Below are positions 13,442-19,937 of a stretch of DNA of 35,333 nt, in pieces; the first letter of the stretch is position 1; each line of letters starts with the position of its first letter. The notes under the pieces were generated by a model. It did not search any database. It had not been told where the DNA came from and saw only the letters and a program-made list of their open reading frames with translations. The stretch is from positions 1-35,333 of the forward strand of contig NZ_NMWV01000024.1 of the NCBI RefSeq assembly GCF_002860405.1, written 5' to 3'. Source of the DNA: Bifidobacterium imperatoris (lineage in GTDB: Bacteria; Actinomycetota; Actinomycetes; Actinomycetales; Bifidobacteriaceae). Both the position numbers and the translations under genes were made by a program.

Positions 13442-13497
13442 CGTTGGAATTCCGCCGAAAGGCGGTGCCCTGAAGGGCATGGGTGCAAGAAGTGCAT
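13442..13497 (+). ncRNA. Right copy of hairpin-trio motif (inverted repeat)
   Basis: On the plus strand: CCGCC-GAAA-GGCGG (13452-13465), TGCCC-TGAA-GGGCA (13466-13479) and TGCA-AGAAG-TGCA (13484-13496), back to back, with a GNRA tetraloop in the first. About 165 bases of G/T-rich sequence with few A or C follow. The inverted copy at 12325-12380 has the same order and a G/T-rich downstream tail on its own strand. Confidence 0.4.
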
Positions 13498-14040
13498 GTC
13501 TTTTGATTTGGAGGTTGGGTTCTCTTATTTTGATGGGTTTTTCTTTGTGATGTGGTTTTGATTGGTTGTTCTTGTTGTTTGGTTGGCTTGTCTGTGTTCT
13601 TTTGGTCTGGTTCTTGCTGTTGTGTTGGTCTGGCTTGTTTCCTTTGGGATGGTGTTTTCCTTCACTCCCCTGACATGGCCCCGTTGGCCTTCGTTTTTTC
13701 TCCCAGTGCCGGAGCGCTCCGGCTTGTCGTCCGCGCCGGTCTGTTGGGATGCCGTTGACCGCTGGAGCGTGATTGTCCGCCCGATGCCTGCGGCTTCCTG
13801 TTTACGCCACGTCATCGCATGCCCGCGTTTCCGTTTCCGTCCTGCGGCAGTCGGGTATGACGGCTGCCGCGCGAAAGCCCTACGGCCTGACGGCCTCCGG
13901 TCTGCTTTCGCTTGCCTCTAATACTCCTCGGTTCCAAAGCGCAAACAGCTTTAATCCGTTCTGAATGTGAAGACGATACGAATACTACAGAGCCAAATAT
14001 GTACTAATTGCTCTATATGTTGTTATTACTTACTTTCTTG
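13498..14040. other. Noncoding: G/T-rich tract and AT-rich segment
   Basis: 13498-13663 is strongly G/T-rich on the plus strand, 13664-13950 is ordinary GC-rich sequence with no convincing frame, and 13970-14040 is AT-rich. The open frames here are low-complexity and unsupported by ribosome sites. I see no gene. The strand asymmetry plus the AT-rich end could belong to a replication origin. Confidence 0.45.
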
Positions 14041-14041
14041 G

Positions 14042-14139
14042 TGTTCTGATTGGTGTTCTGATTGCGTTCCGAATGGGCTGATTGTTCAGGACACGTTCCG
14101 CTTCGGAGTCATTCGCTTTTTGATACAGATTTGATACAG
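14042..14139. repeat. Right integrase arm-type sites
   Basis: TTTGATACAG at 14119 and 14130 (11-bp spacing, same orientation as at the left end). GTTCTGATTG, GTTCTGATTG and GTTCCGAATG within 14042-14075 are the inverted counterparts of the left CAATCRGAAC copies, with 11-12-bp period. Confidence 0.7.
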
Positions 14140-14227
14140 ATAGACGTGATTTACTATGCTTTGCGTCATATATGTAACATATGAAATCCTTGATATGGCG
14201 GGGTTTTACGGAATCACGAAGCCACCT

Positions 14228-14674
14228 TCACGAGTTCGACTCTCTCTGGGGGTACTCGCCGGCTCCGGGTTCCACGAGGTATCGTGGCCCGGAGCCTTTT
14301 GTTTCCAACGGTTTCAGGCCGCCAGCTTGGCCTTCAGTTGCTCGCACAGGAAACCCGGCGGTGGCCACTGCCACCAAAGATGCACCTCCGTCACTGCTCA
14401 TTCCGCGCATCATCTGCTCGTACATCGACGCATCCAGCAGGGAGAGCGGGGGGACGTTGAAGAATTCCGCCACTGCGGCGATATCCTGGATGGTCCAGGA
14501 GGTCTTGCCGGTCATCTTCGCGGACACGGCGCCCCTCTTCAGCCCCAGTGCCGCGCAAAGTGACTGCTGGGTCATCCCGCGGCCGGTCAGCTGCATGTTG
14601 ACGTTCCAGATGAATACCCTCTGCAGGTAGTCGCCGAGTCCATTGGATTCGGACGACGGTTCGATTTTTGCCAT
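14228..14674 (-). CDS. XRE-family regulator overlapping attR
   Basis: 148 residues. ATG 14674 has GAAAGGA at ideal spacing. HTH at residues about 30-75 (GRGMTQQSLCAALGLKRGAV, then KMTGKTSWTIQDIAAVAEFF). No stop occurs until TGA 14228-14230, so the frame reads through the tRNA-Glu terminator hairpin and the whole attR. The last residues (EYPQRESNS) come from the tRNA 3' end in antisense. The stop lies inside the island, so the protein's C-terminus was altered by island insertion. It is divergent from the small XRE gene at 14795. Confidence 0.7.
   Translation of the reverse strand: MAKIEPSSESNGLGDYLQRVFIWNVNMQLTGRGMTQQSLCAALGLKRGAVSAKMTGKTSWTIQDIAAVAEFFNVPPLSLLDASMYEQMMRGMSSDGGASLVAVATAGFPVRATEGQAGGLKPLETKGSGPRYLVEPGAGEYPQRESNS
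14232..14256. repeat. attR of the tRNA-Glu island
   Basis: Exact 25-bp copy of the tRNA-Glu 3' end present at 8955-8979. Upstream of it the DNA is island (no tRNA 5' half); downstream is the tRNA's original terminator. Confidence 0.93.
14261..14300. terminator. Original tRNA-Glu terminator
   Basis: GGCTCCGGG / CCCGGAGCC outer stem with a CCACGA/TCGTGG inner stem and TTTT after it. It would have followed tRNA-Glu directly before the island inserted. Confidence 0.85.
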
Positions 14675-14794
14675 ATCAAGTCCTTTCAGATTGGAGTTGT
14701 CCAATATCGATGGACATAATCCTACAACAATGATTTGCTGCTGTGCAAGTTTCTTGATATATTGTCTATTGTGAATGGACTGACGGCAAAAATA
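14675..14794. promoter_or_regulatory. Divergent promoter region of two XRE genes
   Basis: 120 AT-rich bases with TCCAATATCGATGGA (14699-14713) and TTGATATATTGTCTATTGTG (14754-14773). Several near-palindromes fit operators for one or both flanking regulators. Confidence 0.4.
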
Positions 14795-15058
14795 ATGGAT
14801 TCTCCGATGCGTCGCTATATGACGGCGGCGGGTCTGAGCTGCCGAGACCTCGCGAGGGAGATGGGTACGTCCAAATCCTCGGTCGCGGGAAAGGTCAACG
14901 GCTCGATACCGTGGCAGCAGTCCGACCTGATCTGGCTGGCCATTCACCGAAACCTGTCCCCTGGGTATGTGCTCGGCATCGACGCCTATCTCACGGATGG
15001 CGGGTGGAAACCCGAAACGAGAATCCCCGGACCGGCTGGAACCCGGCGCGGGGATTGA
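14795..15058 (+). CDS. Small XRE-type regulator
   Basis: 87 residues from ATG 14795 (ATG 14807 is possible, and the ribosome site is weak). HTH pattern MRRYMTAAGLSCRDLAREMG followed by SKSSVAGKVNGSIPW and a C-terminal helix (DLIWLAIHRNLSPGYVLGID). Divergent from the XRE gene at 14228-14674, an arrangement like a cI/cro pair. It is probably the switch controlling the following replication and partition genes. Confidence 0.6.
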   Translation: MDSPMRRYMTAAGLSCRDLAREMGTSKSSVAGKVNGSIPWQQSDLIWLAIHRNLSPGYVLGIDAYLTDGGWKPETRIPGPAGTRRGD

Positions 15059-15144
15059 ACGGCAACAACCATGGAGCCGCGGGCGCGCATATCCGCCAAG
15101 ATCAGACGCCCGTCGTTCCGATTCCCCGAAGGAGGGTCATCGCC

Positions 15145-15318
15145 ATGACCGATTCTACCAATACCGCCGGCATTCGCCCGGCATCCGTCTTCGAGCCTAA
15201 TCGCCAGCGCGACGCCGCGCGGCGGACGACGCGGGCCGGCGGCAAAGTCGATCTGCGCATCGCGAAGGCGCATGTGCTGTCCATGCTCGCCCACCCGTCC
15301 CGGGGCTCGCGCCGCTGA
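15145..15318 (+). CDS. Small hypothetical protein
   Basis: 57 residues. ATG 15145 is preceded by GAAGGAGGG (15128-15136), a strong ribosome site. The protein is basic (FEPNRQRDAARRTTRAGGKV, then DLRIAKAHVLSMLAHPSRG) with no recognised domain. First small gene between the XRE regulator and the replication protein. Confidence 0.5.
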   Translation: MTDSTNTAGIRPASVFEPNRQRDAARRTTRAGGKVDLRIAKAHVLSMLAHPSRGSRR

Positions 15319-15359
15319 GGCGCGCGTCCGCGGACCGTTTCCCCGATACCGGCCGAACC

Positions 15360-15515
15360 ATGTGGTGGCTGGTCGTTGCCGCCGTGTGCGTGTCCGGCGG
15401 CGTTCTCTCGTATGCGTTGTGCCGCGCCGCCCGTCTGGGCGACGACATCGGCGCGAGGCTGCGCGAACGCCGCGAAGCGGACCCGGAGCATGACGGCGGG
15501 AAGGTCGAACGATGA
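15360..15515 (+). CDS. Small single-pass membrane protein
   Basis: 51 residues from ATG 15360. Residues 2-21 are a transmembrane helix (WWLVVAAVCVSGGVLSYALC), followed by a charged cytoplasmic tail. It overlaps the replication protein gene by ATGA (15512-15515), so it is probably translationally coupled. The function is unknown. Confidence 0.5.
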   Translation: MWWLVVAAVCVSGGVLSYALCRAARLGDDIGARLRERREADPEHDGGKVER

Positions 15516-16705
15516 GCAGCAGAGCCGAGAACTGGGCATGGGAGCGCGACGACGTCAAGGGCATCACCAAGTTCGTGCTGGTGTATCTGGCCCGCCGCGC
15601 CTACTACGACGATGGCGCCGCCGCGTGGCCGAGCGTGGAGACCATCGCGTTCAACTGCGGGTGCTGTGAGCGCACCGTGATCCGTTCGTTGCAGGAGTTG
15701 GAGCGCAAGGGCTACATCAGGCCCGGCGACCAGGAGATGTCGGCGCGCAACCCGCGCACGCGCAAGCCGATCGCCAAGGGACACCGCTCGCGCGTGTGGG
15801 ACGTCGTCATGGACGGCGACCACGCCGCCGAGAACATCGAGGAGAAGCCCCGGAACCTGGACGCGCTGGCGGAAGGCGACGGCAAATCGAATCCAGACAA
15901 GGACAATTTGTCACCCGACGGATTGTCACCCGAACCGAAGGGCGTGGAGCCGAGGACAAATTGTCCCGGAATCTTGGACAGAAAGTCACCCAATAGACAA
16001 GTGATAAACAATTCTCCCCTCATCCCCTTCGGGGATGCTCCCCTCAACGCCGAACAAGCCCCCACGAAGACCGAACCCGTTCCGGCGACCGATTGGGGCA
16101 AGGCCCTGCCTCCCAAGGGCTGCAGGAACCCGCTATGGGTGCCCGAACCCGGCAAGCTGCCCGAGCCGGTCACGGAACGCGCCGGCCAGGAGGTGCGCGT
16201 GCTCGACGGCATCCGCCGGCGCATGCTCGCCGTGGACCAGAGGTTCGACGTTCCGGCGACCATGGCCGACCGCAAGGCCGTCCACTCGCTGCTGATCGAT
16301 CGCCCGTACGGCGAGATCGTCGCGACGATGGACTGGGCGTACCGCAACCGCTACTGGCTTCCCCGGCTCACCAGCGGCGCCAGGTTCGCCGCGAACTACG
16401 TGCAGCTGCGACTGGAAATGCTCACCCATCCCGATCCGACGGGAAAGCGGGCGCCAGACGCCCCGCTGCCGGTCGTCAAGGACCCCAACCGGGCGATACC
16501 GGTCAGCTCGTCGTCCGCAAGCCGCGTGCCGATCTACGGGGCGGCGCTGCTGCGCACCTCGCTGTGTCAGGAACACATCGAAGGCGCCATCTCGCAGGAG
16601 GCGTGCCCGGTATGCGCGTACGACAAACGCAACCACGCCACCCACGACGTCGCCGGGCGCCGCAAGGCGAAAGCCGTTGCGCCGGCGGAGGCGGTGCGGC
16701 CATGA
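15512..16705 (+). CDS. wHTH replication-initiator-like protein
   Basis: 397 residues. An N-terminal winged helix (KFVLVYLARRAYYDDG, then WPSVETIAFNCGCCERTVIR and LQELERKGYI) is the helix-turn-helix of phage/plasmid replication proteins (O-, DnaD- or RepC-like). A linker of about 100 residues is Pro/Asp/Asn rich and contains DNA iterons (15908-15991). A C-terminal helical region is followed by a candidate zinc-binding group (CQEHIEGAISQEACPVC). It overlaps both neighbours by 4 bases. Probable role: origin binding and helicase loading. No catalytic motif is seen. Confidence 0.65.
   Translation: MSSRAENWAWERDDVKGITKFVLVYLARRAYYDDGAAAWPSVETIAFNCGCCERTVIRSLQELERKGYIRPGDQEMSARNPRTRKPIAKGHRSRVWDVVMDGDHAAENIEEKPRNLDALAEGDGKSNPDKDNLSPDGLSPEPKGVEPRTNCPGILDRKSPNRQVINNSPLIPFGDAPLNAEQAPTKTEPVPATDWGKALPPKGCRNPLWVPEPGKLPEPVTERAGQEVRVLDGIRRRMLAVDQRFDVPATMADRKAVHSLLIDRPYGEIVATMDWAYRNRYWLPRLTSGARFAANYVQLRLEMLTHPDPTGKRAPDAPLPVVKDPNRAIPVSSSSASRVPIYGAALLRTSLCQEHIEGAISQEACPVCAYDKRNHATHDVAGRRKAKAVAPAEAVRP
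15908..15991. repeat. Iterons inside the replication gene
   Basis: TTGTCACCCGA at 15908-15918 and 15923-15933 (15-bp spacing), TTGTCCCGGA at 15961-15970 and AAGTCACCC at 15983-15991, followed by an AT-rich stretch (15990-16016) and a CATCCCC/GGGGATG hairpin (16021-16037). Iterons within the initiator gene plus an adjacent AT-rich segment are the lambda O-type origin layout. Confidence 0.45.
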
Positions 16706-17229
16706 GCGGGGACGGGCAGCGTCTTGAGGCGTGGAAGAAGGCCGGCGAATGCCGCGACTTCCCGCAACCATGGTCCGACTACCTGTGGTCGCTGGAGTTC
16801 GAGCACCGTCCCGGCGACGCGAAGGCGTTCCACTCGGTCGCCAAGGCCGTGTGCGAACGATGCCCGGTACGCGCCGAATGCCTGGCCTACGCGGCCAGCG
16901 GCGGACTCGAATGGGGCGTGTACGGCGGCAAGGTGTGCACCGACCGGCGCAGGATCGCGCGCATGGCCGAAGCCGACGGAGTCCCTTGCCGGGACCGCGG
17001 CCTGCCGTGGCCGCAACGCTGGCGGCTGCTCACGGACTGGATACGCGCCCATCGGAACGTGTTCGACGAAGCCACCGACGAGGCCAGCGCCGAACGCCAG
17101 CAACGACGCCTGCGCGCACGGGGCAGGACGGCCGATTGCCCCGACCCGCATGAGCCGTCAGGCAATCAAACATTCAAACAAGCAGGAATCCAAGCAATCA
17201 GACAAGCAGACAATCAGGCGTCCGACTGA
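16702..17229 (+). CDS. WhiB-family Fe-S regulator (phage/plasmid type)
   Basis: 175 residues from ATG 16702 (ATGA overlap with the previous gene). Four cysteines at 17, 51, 54 and 60 (C..CxxC-x5-C) match the [4Fe-4S]-binding WhiB domain, followed by GLEWGVYGGK, where Tyr74 replaces the usual Trp of GVWGG that contacts sigma factor. Positively charged DNA-binding region (TDRRRIARMAE) follows. The last 20 residues are encoded by a CARN tract (NQTFKQAGIQAIRQADNQAS). Such WhiB proteins occur in actinophages and plasmids and act as transcription modulators. Confidence 0.8.
   Translation: MSGDGQRLEAWKKAGECRDFPQPWSDYLWSLEFEHRPGDAKAFHSVAKAVCERCPVRAECLAYAASGGLEWGVYGGKVCTDRRRIARMAEADGVPCRDRGLPWPQRWRLLTDWIRAHRNVFDEATDEASAERQQRRLRARGRTADCPDPHEPSGNQTFKQAGIQAIRQADNQASD
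17163..17218 (+). repeat. CARN tetranucleotide tract 1 (14 units)
   Basis: Fourteen consecutive 4-bp units in register (CAAT CAAA CATT CAAA CAAG ... CAGG), nearly free of G and T. It lies at the 3' end of the WhiB frame, upstream of parA. Confidence 0.8.
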
Positions 17230-17272
17230 TCAGGTTCGCGTGATCGCCGGCAGTCGCAAAGGAGAAGAACGA

Positions 17273-17869
17273 ATGCGCATCGCCATAGCCAACGCCAAGG
17301 GCGGGGTCGCGAAGACCACGTCCAGCATCTACATCGCCTCGGTCATCGTTTCCAGGGGCGGCAGTGCCGTCGTGTACGACGCGGACCCGCAGTCTAGCGC
17401 GAGCCTGTGGGCCGCCGCCGCTGAACAGACCGCGGACCCGCTGACGTTCGACGTGCTTCCGGCCAACCAGGCCACGCTCCGTCAGCTCGCCGCGGGAGCG
17501 GACCCGGACGAATGGGCGATCATCGACGCGCCGCCGCAGGGGCCGACCCTGGACATGGCCATCAAGGCCGCCGATTTCGTGATCGTGCCGGCGTCGGACT
17601 CGCCCATGGACCTCCAGCAGGCATGGAGCACCCTCGACATGGCCAGGATGAGCACGCCAGCCGCGCTGCTGCTGGTCAAGGCCGAACGCAACACGAAGGC
17701 GTTCCGCGACACCATGGACGCACTCAACGCCATGGACACGCCCCGGTTCGACACGATCGTGCCGAAGGCCCAGTACTACAAGCGTTCGCTCGGCACCAAC
17801 CCGCACCAGCTGGGCGAATACCGGGACCTCGTCACCGAACTCCAGCAGATCGCCGGAAAGCAGGAGTGA
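17273..17869 (+). CDS. parA: ParA-family partition ATPase
   Basis: 198 residues, a small (type Ib-like) ParA. Deviant Walker A KGGVAKTT (residues 9-16) near the N-terminus, Walker A' VVYDADPQSSAS, Walker B WAIIDAPPQ and a C-terminal motif IVPKAQYYKRS. ATG 17273 has AAAGGAG. It is followed 4 bases later by an RHH protein, the usual ParA plus small centromere-binding adaptor (ParF/ParG-like) arrangement. It should segregate or anchor the replicated element on the nucleoid. Confidence 0.88.
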   Translation: MRIAIANAKGGVAKTTSSIYIASVIVSRGGSAVVYDADPQSSASLWAAAAEQTADPLTFDVLPANQATLRQLAAGADPDEWAIIDAPPQGPTLDMAIKAADFVIVPASDSPMDLQQAWSTLDMARMSTPAALLLVKAERNTKAFRDTMDALNAMDTPRFDTIVPKAQYYKRSLGTNPHQLGEYRDLVTELQQIAGKQE

Positions 17870-17873
17870 GACC

Positions 17874-18113
17874 ATGCAGGGCAACTACCAGCCACTGGCA
17901 CGGCCGGTGCCGTTCGACGACGTGCTGCGTCAGCAGAGCAAGACCTCCAAGACCACGGGCGAACCGCTGGTCATGCTTTCATTGCGCATACCCGTGTCGC
18001 TCAAGACCCGGCTCAAGACCACGGCCGCCGCGCACGGACTGCCCATGCAGCAGCTCCTGCGCGACGCCATCGAACGCGAGCTCGACCGGCTCGACGGCGA
18101 CGATGAGCCATAA
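17874..18113 (+). CDS. RHH centromere-binding-type protein
   Basis: 79 residues. A flexible N-terminal tail of about 30 residues is followed by strand VMLSLRIPVS and helices LKTRLKTTAAAHG and PMQQLLRDAIERELDRLD, a ribbon-helix-helix fold as in ParG/Omega. The start lies 4 bases after the parA stop and overlaps its ribosome site (CAGGAGTGAG). It likely binds a centromere and stimulates ParA ATPase. The CARN tracts on both sides are candidate binding sites (inference). Confidence 0.75.
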   Translation: MQGNYQPLARPVPFDDVLRQQSKTSKTTGEPLVMLSLRIPVSLKTRLKTTAAAHGLPMQQLLRDAIERELDRLDGDDEP

Positions 18114-18118
18114 CCCGT

Positions 18119-18174
18119 CAGACAATCAAGCAATCCAACAAGTCAGCACCCAAACATTCAGGCAGTCAAACATG
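18119..18174 (+). repeat. CARN tetranucleotide tract 2 (14 units)
   Basis: Fourteen 4-bp units in unbroken phase (CAGA CAAT CAAG CAAT CCAA ... CATG). C is in the first position of 13 units. It occupies the spacer after the RHH gene. Confidence 0.8.
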
Positions 18175-18219
18175 CGGACGCGATCCCGAAAGCCGATGCG
18201 TCTGCGGAAAGGAGACACT

Positions 18220-18627
18220 ATGGACTATTCGATGGAGGTCTCCGTGCTCGGCGACCGGATCAGCATCGGAGAGGAGGCTCACGTCATCACCCTCGGCGTG
18301 AACACGGGATTCCCCGCGGGCTCCACGGCGGGAATGGCGTACACGCTCTCGCCGTTGCAGGCCCGCGTGTTCGGCGCGCAGATGCGCGCGGCCGCGGACG
18401 CCGCCGAGGGGCATCCGGGCATGCCGTCCGACGAGGAGGTGAACGCGGCGGCGAAGGTGTTCTGCGGCGGCGTGTGGAACGGGTTCGACCCCGCCAGCAT
18501 GATGCCGACCGAACAGTTCGACCGGTTCTGGAACGACGGCGAGGGACACCAGCTCTACCTGGCGATCGCGCGCCACGCGCTCATCGCCGCACGCATGTCC
18601 ATCCTCGCCGGGCAAAACGAAAGCTGA
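18220..18627 (+). CDS. Hypothetical protein
   Basis: 135 residues from ATG 18220 after GGAAAGGAGA. Acidic, with an N-terminal beta-rich part (MEVSVLGDRISIGEEAHVIT) and a helical C-terminal half (TEQFDRFWNDGEGHQLYLAI). No family is recognised. It lies between CARN tracts 2 and 3, downstream of the partition genes. Confidence 0.6.
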   Translation: MDYSMEVSVLGDRISIGEEAHVITLGVNTGFPAGSTAGMAYTLSPLQARVFGAQMRAAADAAEGHPGMPSDEEVNAAAKVFCGGVWNGFDPASMMPTEQFDRFWNDGEGHQLYLAIARHALIAARMSILAGQNES

Positions 18628-18755
18628 CAAGCAGACAAGCCCACATGCAGACAATCAAACAATCCAACAATCAAACTTGCTTGCATACAGGCAAGCGAAC
18701 ATGCAAGCAATCAAGCAAGCCAACAAGCAGGAAAGCAAACAATCCAACAATCAGG
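18628..18755 (+). repeat. CARN tetranucleotide tract 3 (32 units)
   Basis: Starts at the base after the TGA stop and keeps a 4-bp register for 32 units. Nearly all begin with C and most are CAAG, CAAT, CAAA, CAGA or CAGG. It is by far the longest spacer of the block. Confidence 0.8.
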
Positions 18756-18769
18756 AACGGAGCAGAACC

Positions 18770-19024
18770 ATGAACGACAGCCACAACGAAGACGAAGCGC
18801 CCTTCGACGGCACGAGCGGAGATTCCACTCTCGAAGACCAGATGAGCGCGCATATCGCTGCCATCGCCGCCAGCGGCGTCGCCGCCGAAGCCGAAGCCCT
18901 GGCCAACCGACAGGCCGACATGGCAGCCAAGGAACGCCGCGAAACCAAGCTCGCCATCCTTGCGTCCATTGCCATCATTGGAGCCTTCGTCGTTTATGCC
19001 ATCACCCGTATCGGCCGCAGCTAA
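18770..19024 (+). CDS. Small tail-anchored membrane protein
   Basis: 84 residues from ATG 18770 (GGAACGGAG upstream). An acidic soluble N-terminus and an Ala-rich helix are followed by a C-terminal transmembrane helix (LAILASIAIIGAFVVYAI) and a short basic end. No family is recognised. Last gene of the block before hairpins at 19033-19165. Confidence 0.55.
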   Translation: MNDSHNEDEAPFDGTSGDSTLEDQMSAHIAAIAASGVAAEAEALANRQADMAAKERRETKLAILASIAIIGAFVVYAITRIGRS

Positions 19025-19032
19025 AACGAGTG

Positions 19033-19075
19033 CGTCATCGCATATCATGGACAAATTCCATGCTGTGCGATGACG
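19033..19075. other. Nested stem-loop
   Basis: CGTCATCGCA/TGCGATGACG with an inner CATGGA/TCCATG stem. No T-run. It may be a processing or regulatory hairpin at the 3' end of the block. Confidence 0.45.
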
Positions 19076-19118
19076 GCCAGACATAGGTCCGCAATCACGA
19101 TTCATATCCGCAAGCCAG

Positions 19119-19165
19119 AGAGTTTTAGGGCCGCCAAATGCGTTCCTAAAACTCTTTCTGGCGGC
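19119..19165. terminator. Terminator between convergent genes
   Basis: AGAGTTTTAGG/CCTAAAACTCT stem (19119-19129, 19145-19155) followed by TTC. The loop segment GCCGCCA (19130-19136) can alternatively pair with TGGCGGC (19159-19165). It separates the plus-strand block from the minus-strand TOPRIM gene. Confidence 0.6.
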
Positions 19166-19172
19166 TGATGAC

Positions 19173-19937
19173 CTATTGTAGTTCGCCTGCTAGGTATGGT
19201 TCCACGAATGCGAGGTTGCTGCCACGTTCGAGCGAGTGGAAGTCCTGCATGGCGTATTGCCAGGATTCCTCCCAAGTGGCCGGGTTGCCATGTATGCGTC
19301 GCAGGGATTGAAGGGTCGTCGAGAACAGGTTCGGGTTCTGCGTGAAGCGGTCGGCCAGTTTGATGGCGCCGCTCTGCTTGTGCTGCGCGTCCAGATTGTC
19401 GGTCCTACCGCGGAAGGCGTGTTCGAGGTTGCGGCTGACATAGAACAGACGGTATGGAATCAAGACGGTGCGGCCGCCCTGCTTCTTCCTGAATCCGTCG
19501 AGTTTGAGCAGGGAGTCCACGCCGTTTCGCTTGGTCGTCCGGTCTGCGATCAGAGCGTCGCGGTTCGTGGTGATGATGTCGGTCGTCGAATACAGGGTTT
19601 CTTCCGCTGACGGGTCCTCCCGCACTTGGTCGTCGGGCGTGAACGCCCCGTCGAGGTCGCAGATCTGGATGACATGACCGAGCTGGCCCCATGTGCGATC
19701 ATGGTCCTTGAGATAATACTCGACGAGTTCGCGCACCGTTTGCGAGGGTTTGTCCGCGGGATAGAACCCGTTGCGCCGGTGGAATTCCTCACGGTGATTC
19801 GGCGCGGTCAGCACGTCGCAATGGAATTCCTGACCTTGGAACAGGCGGTTCTCGATCAACGCCGAGAACGCCGGCACGAGCAGGCTGGCGTCACTTGCGC
19901 CCTCCACGACCAGCAGGACGATCTTGCGTTTAGCCAC
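19173..19937 (-). CDS. TOPRIM-domain nuclease-like protein
   Basis: 254 residues from GTG 19937, preceded by CGGAGG inside the ATPase gene. The two frames overlap by 8 bases (GTGGCTAA). N-terminal TOPRIM signature: strand KIVLLVVEGASD with Glu12, then QICDLDGAF with Asp94-x-Asp96. These acidic residues are expected to bind metal for nucleic-acid cleavage. Length is close to RloB and AriB (DUF4435-like) partners of AAA ATPases. Probable effector of a two-gene defence system with the upstream ATPase. The exact family cannot be fixed by eye. Confidence 0.7.
   Translation of the reverse strand: MAKRKIVLLVVEGASDASLLVPAFSALIENRLFQGQEFHCDVLTAPNHREEFHRRNGFYPADKPSQTVRELVEYYLKDHDRTWGQLGHVIQICDLDGAFTPDDQVREDPSAEETLYSTTDIITTNRDALIADRTTKRNGVDSLLKLDGFRKKQGGRTVLIPYRLFYVSRNLEHAFRGRTDNLDAQHKQSGAIKLADRFTQNPNLFSTTLQSLRRIHGNPATWEESWQYAMQDFHSLERGSNLAFVEPYLAGELQ

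Larger units (their letters stand above)
8955..14256. mobile_element. 5.3-kb integrated island in tRNA-Glu, satellite-like
   Basis: Bounded by the 25-bp att repeats and internally by integrase arm-type repeats at both ends. Gene order is int(-), XRE(-), divergent AlpA-like(+), RepA-like ATPase(+), then a palindrome-rich region with two copies of a small wHTH gene(-). No capsid, terminase, relaxase or toxin gene is present. Int / divergent repressor / AlpA / replication protein / origin is the known backbone of phage-inducible chromosomal islands. A self-replicating integrative plasmid is the main alternative. Confidence 0.85.
14257..19165. mobile_element. Second plasmid-like accessory block
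   Basis: Two divergent XRE genes, a replication-initiator-like wHTH protein, WhiB-like, ParA, RHH and several small hypothetical or membrane genes lie in one direction with short overlaps or CARN-tract spacers. It abuts attR of the tRNA-Glu island. No integrase, relaxase or phage structural gene is present, so it is either an immobilised integrated plasmid/element or the remnant of one. Exact ends are not identified. Confidence 0.55.

Noticed and set aside
13525..13815. Minus-strand open frame in the G/T-rich tract
   Set aside because: Mirror case of the previous one; low complexity and no start signal.
8955..14256. Island as a complete prophage
   Set aside because: Only 5.3 kb; no terminase, portal, capsid, tail or lysis genes.
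17163..18755. CARN tracts as a CRISPR array
   Set aside because: The units are 4 bp in continuous phase with no 25-40-bp repeats or spacers. No cas gene is present.
14257..19165. A third att copy of the tRNA-Glu 3' end closing the second block
   Set aside because: I scanned for the 25-bp core beyond 14256 and saw no further copy, so tandem integration at the same site is not supported.
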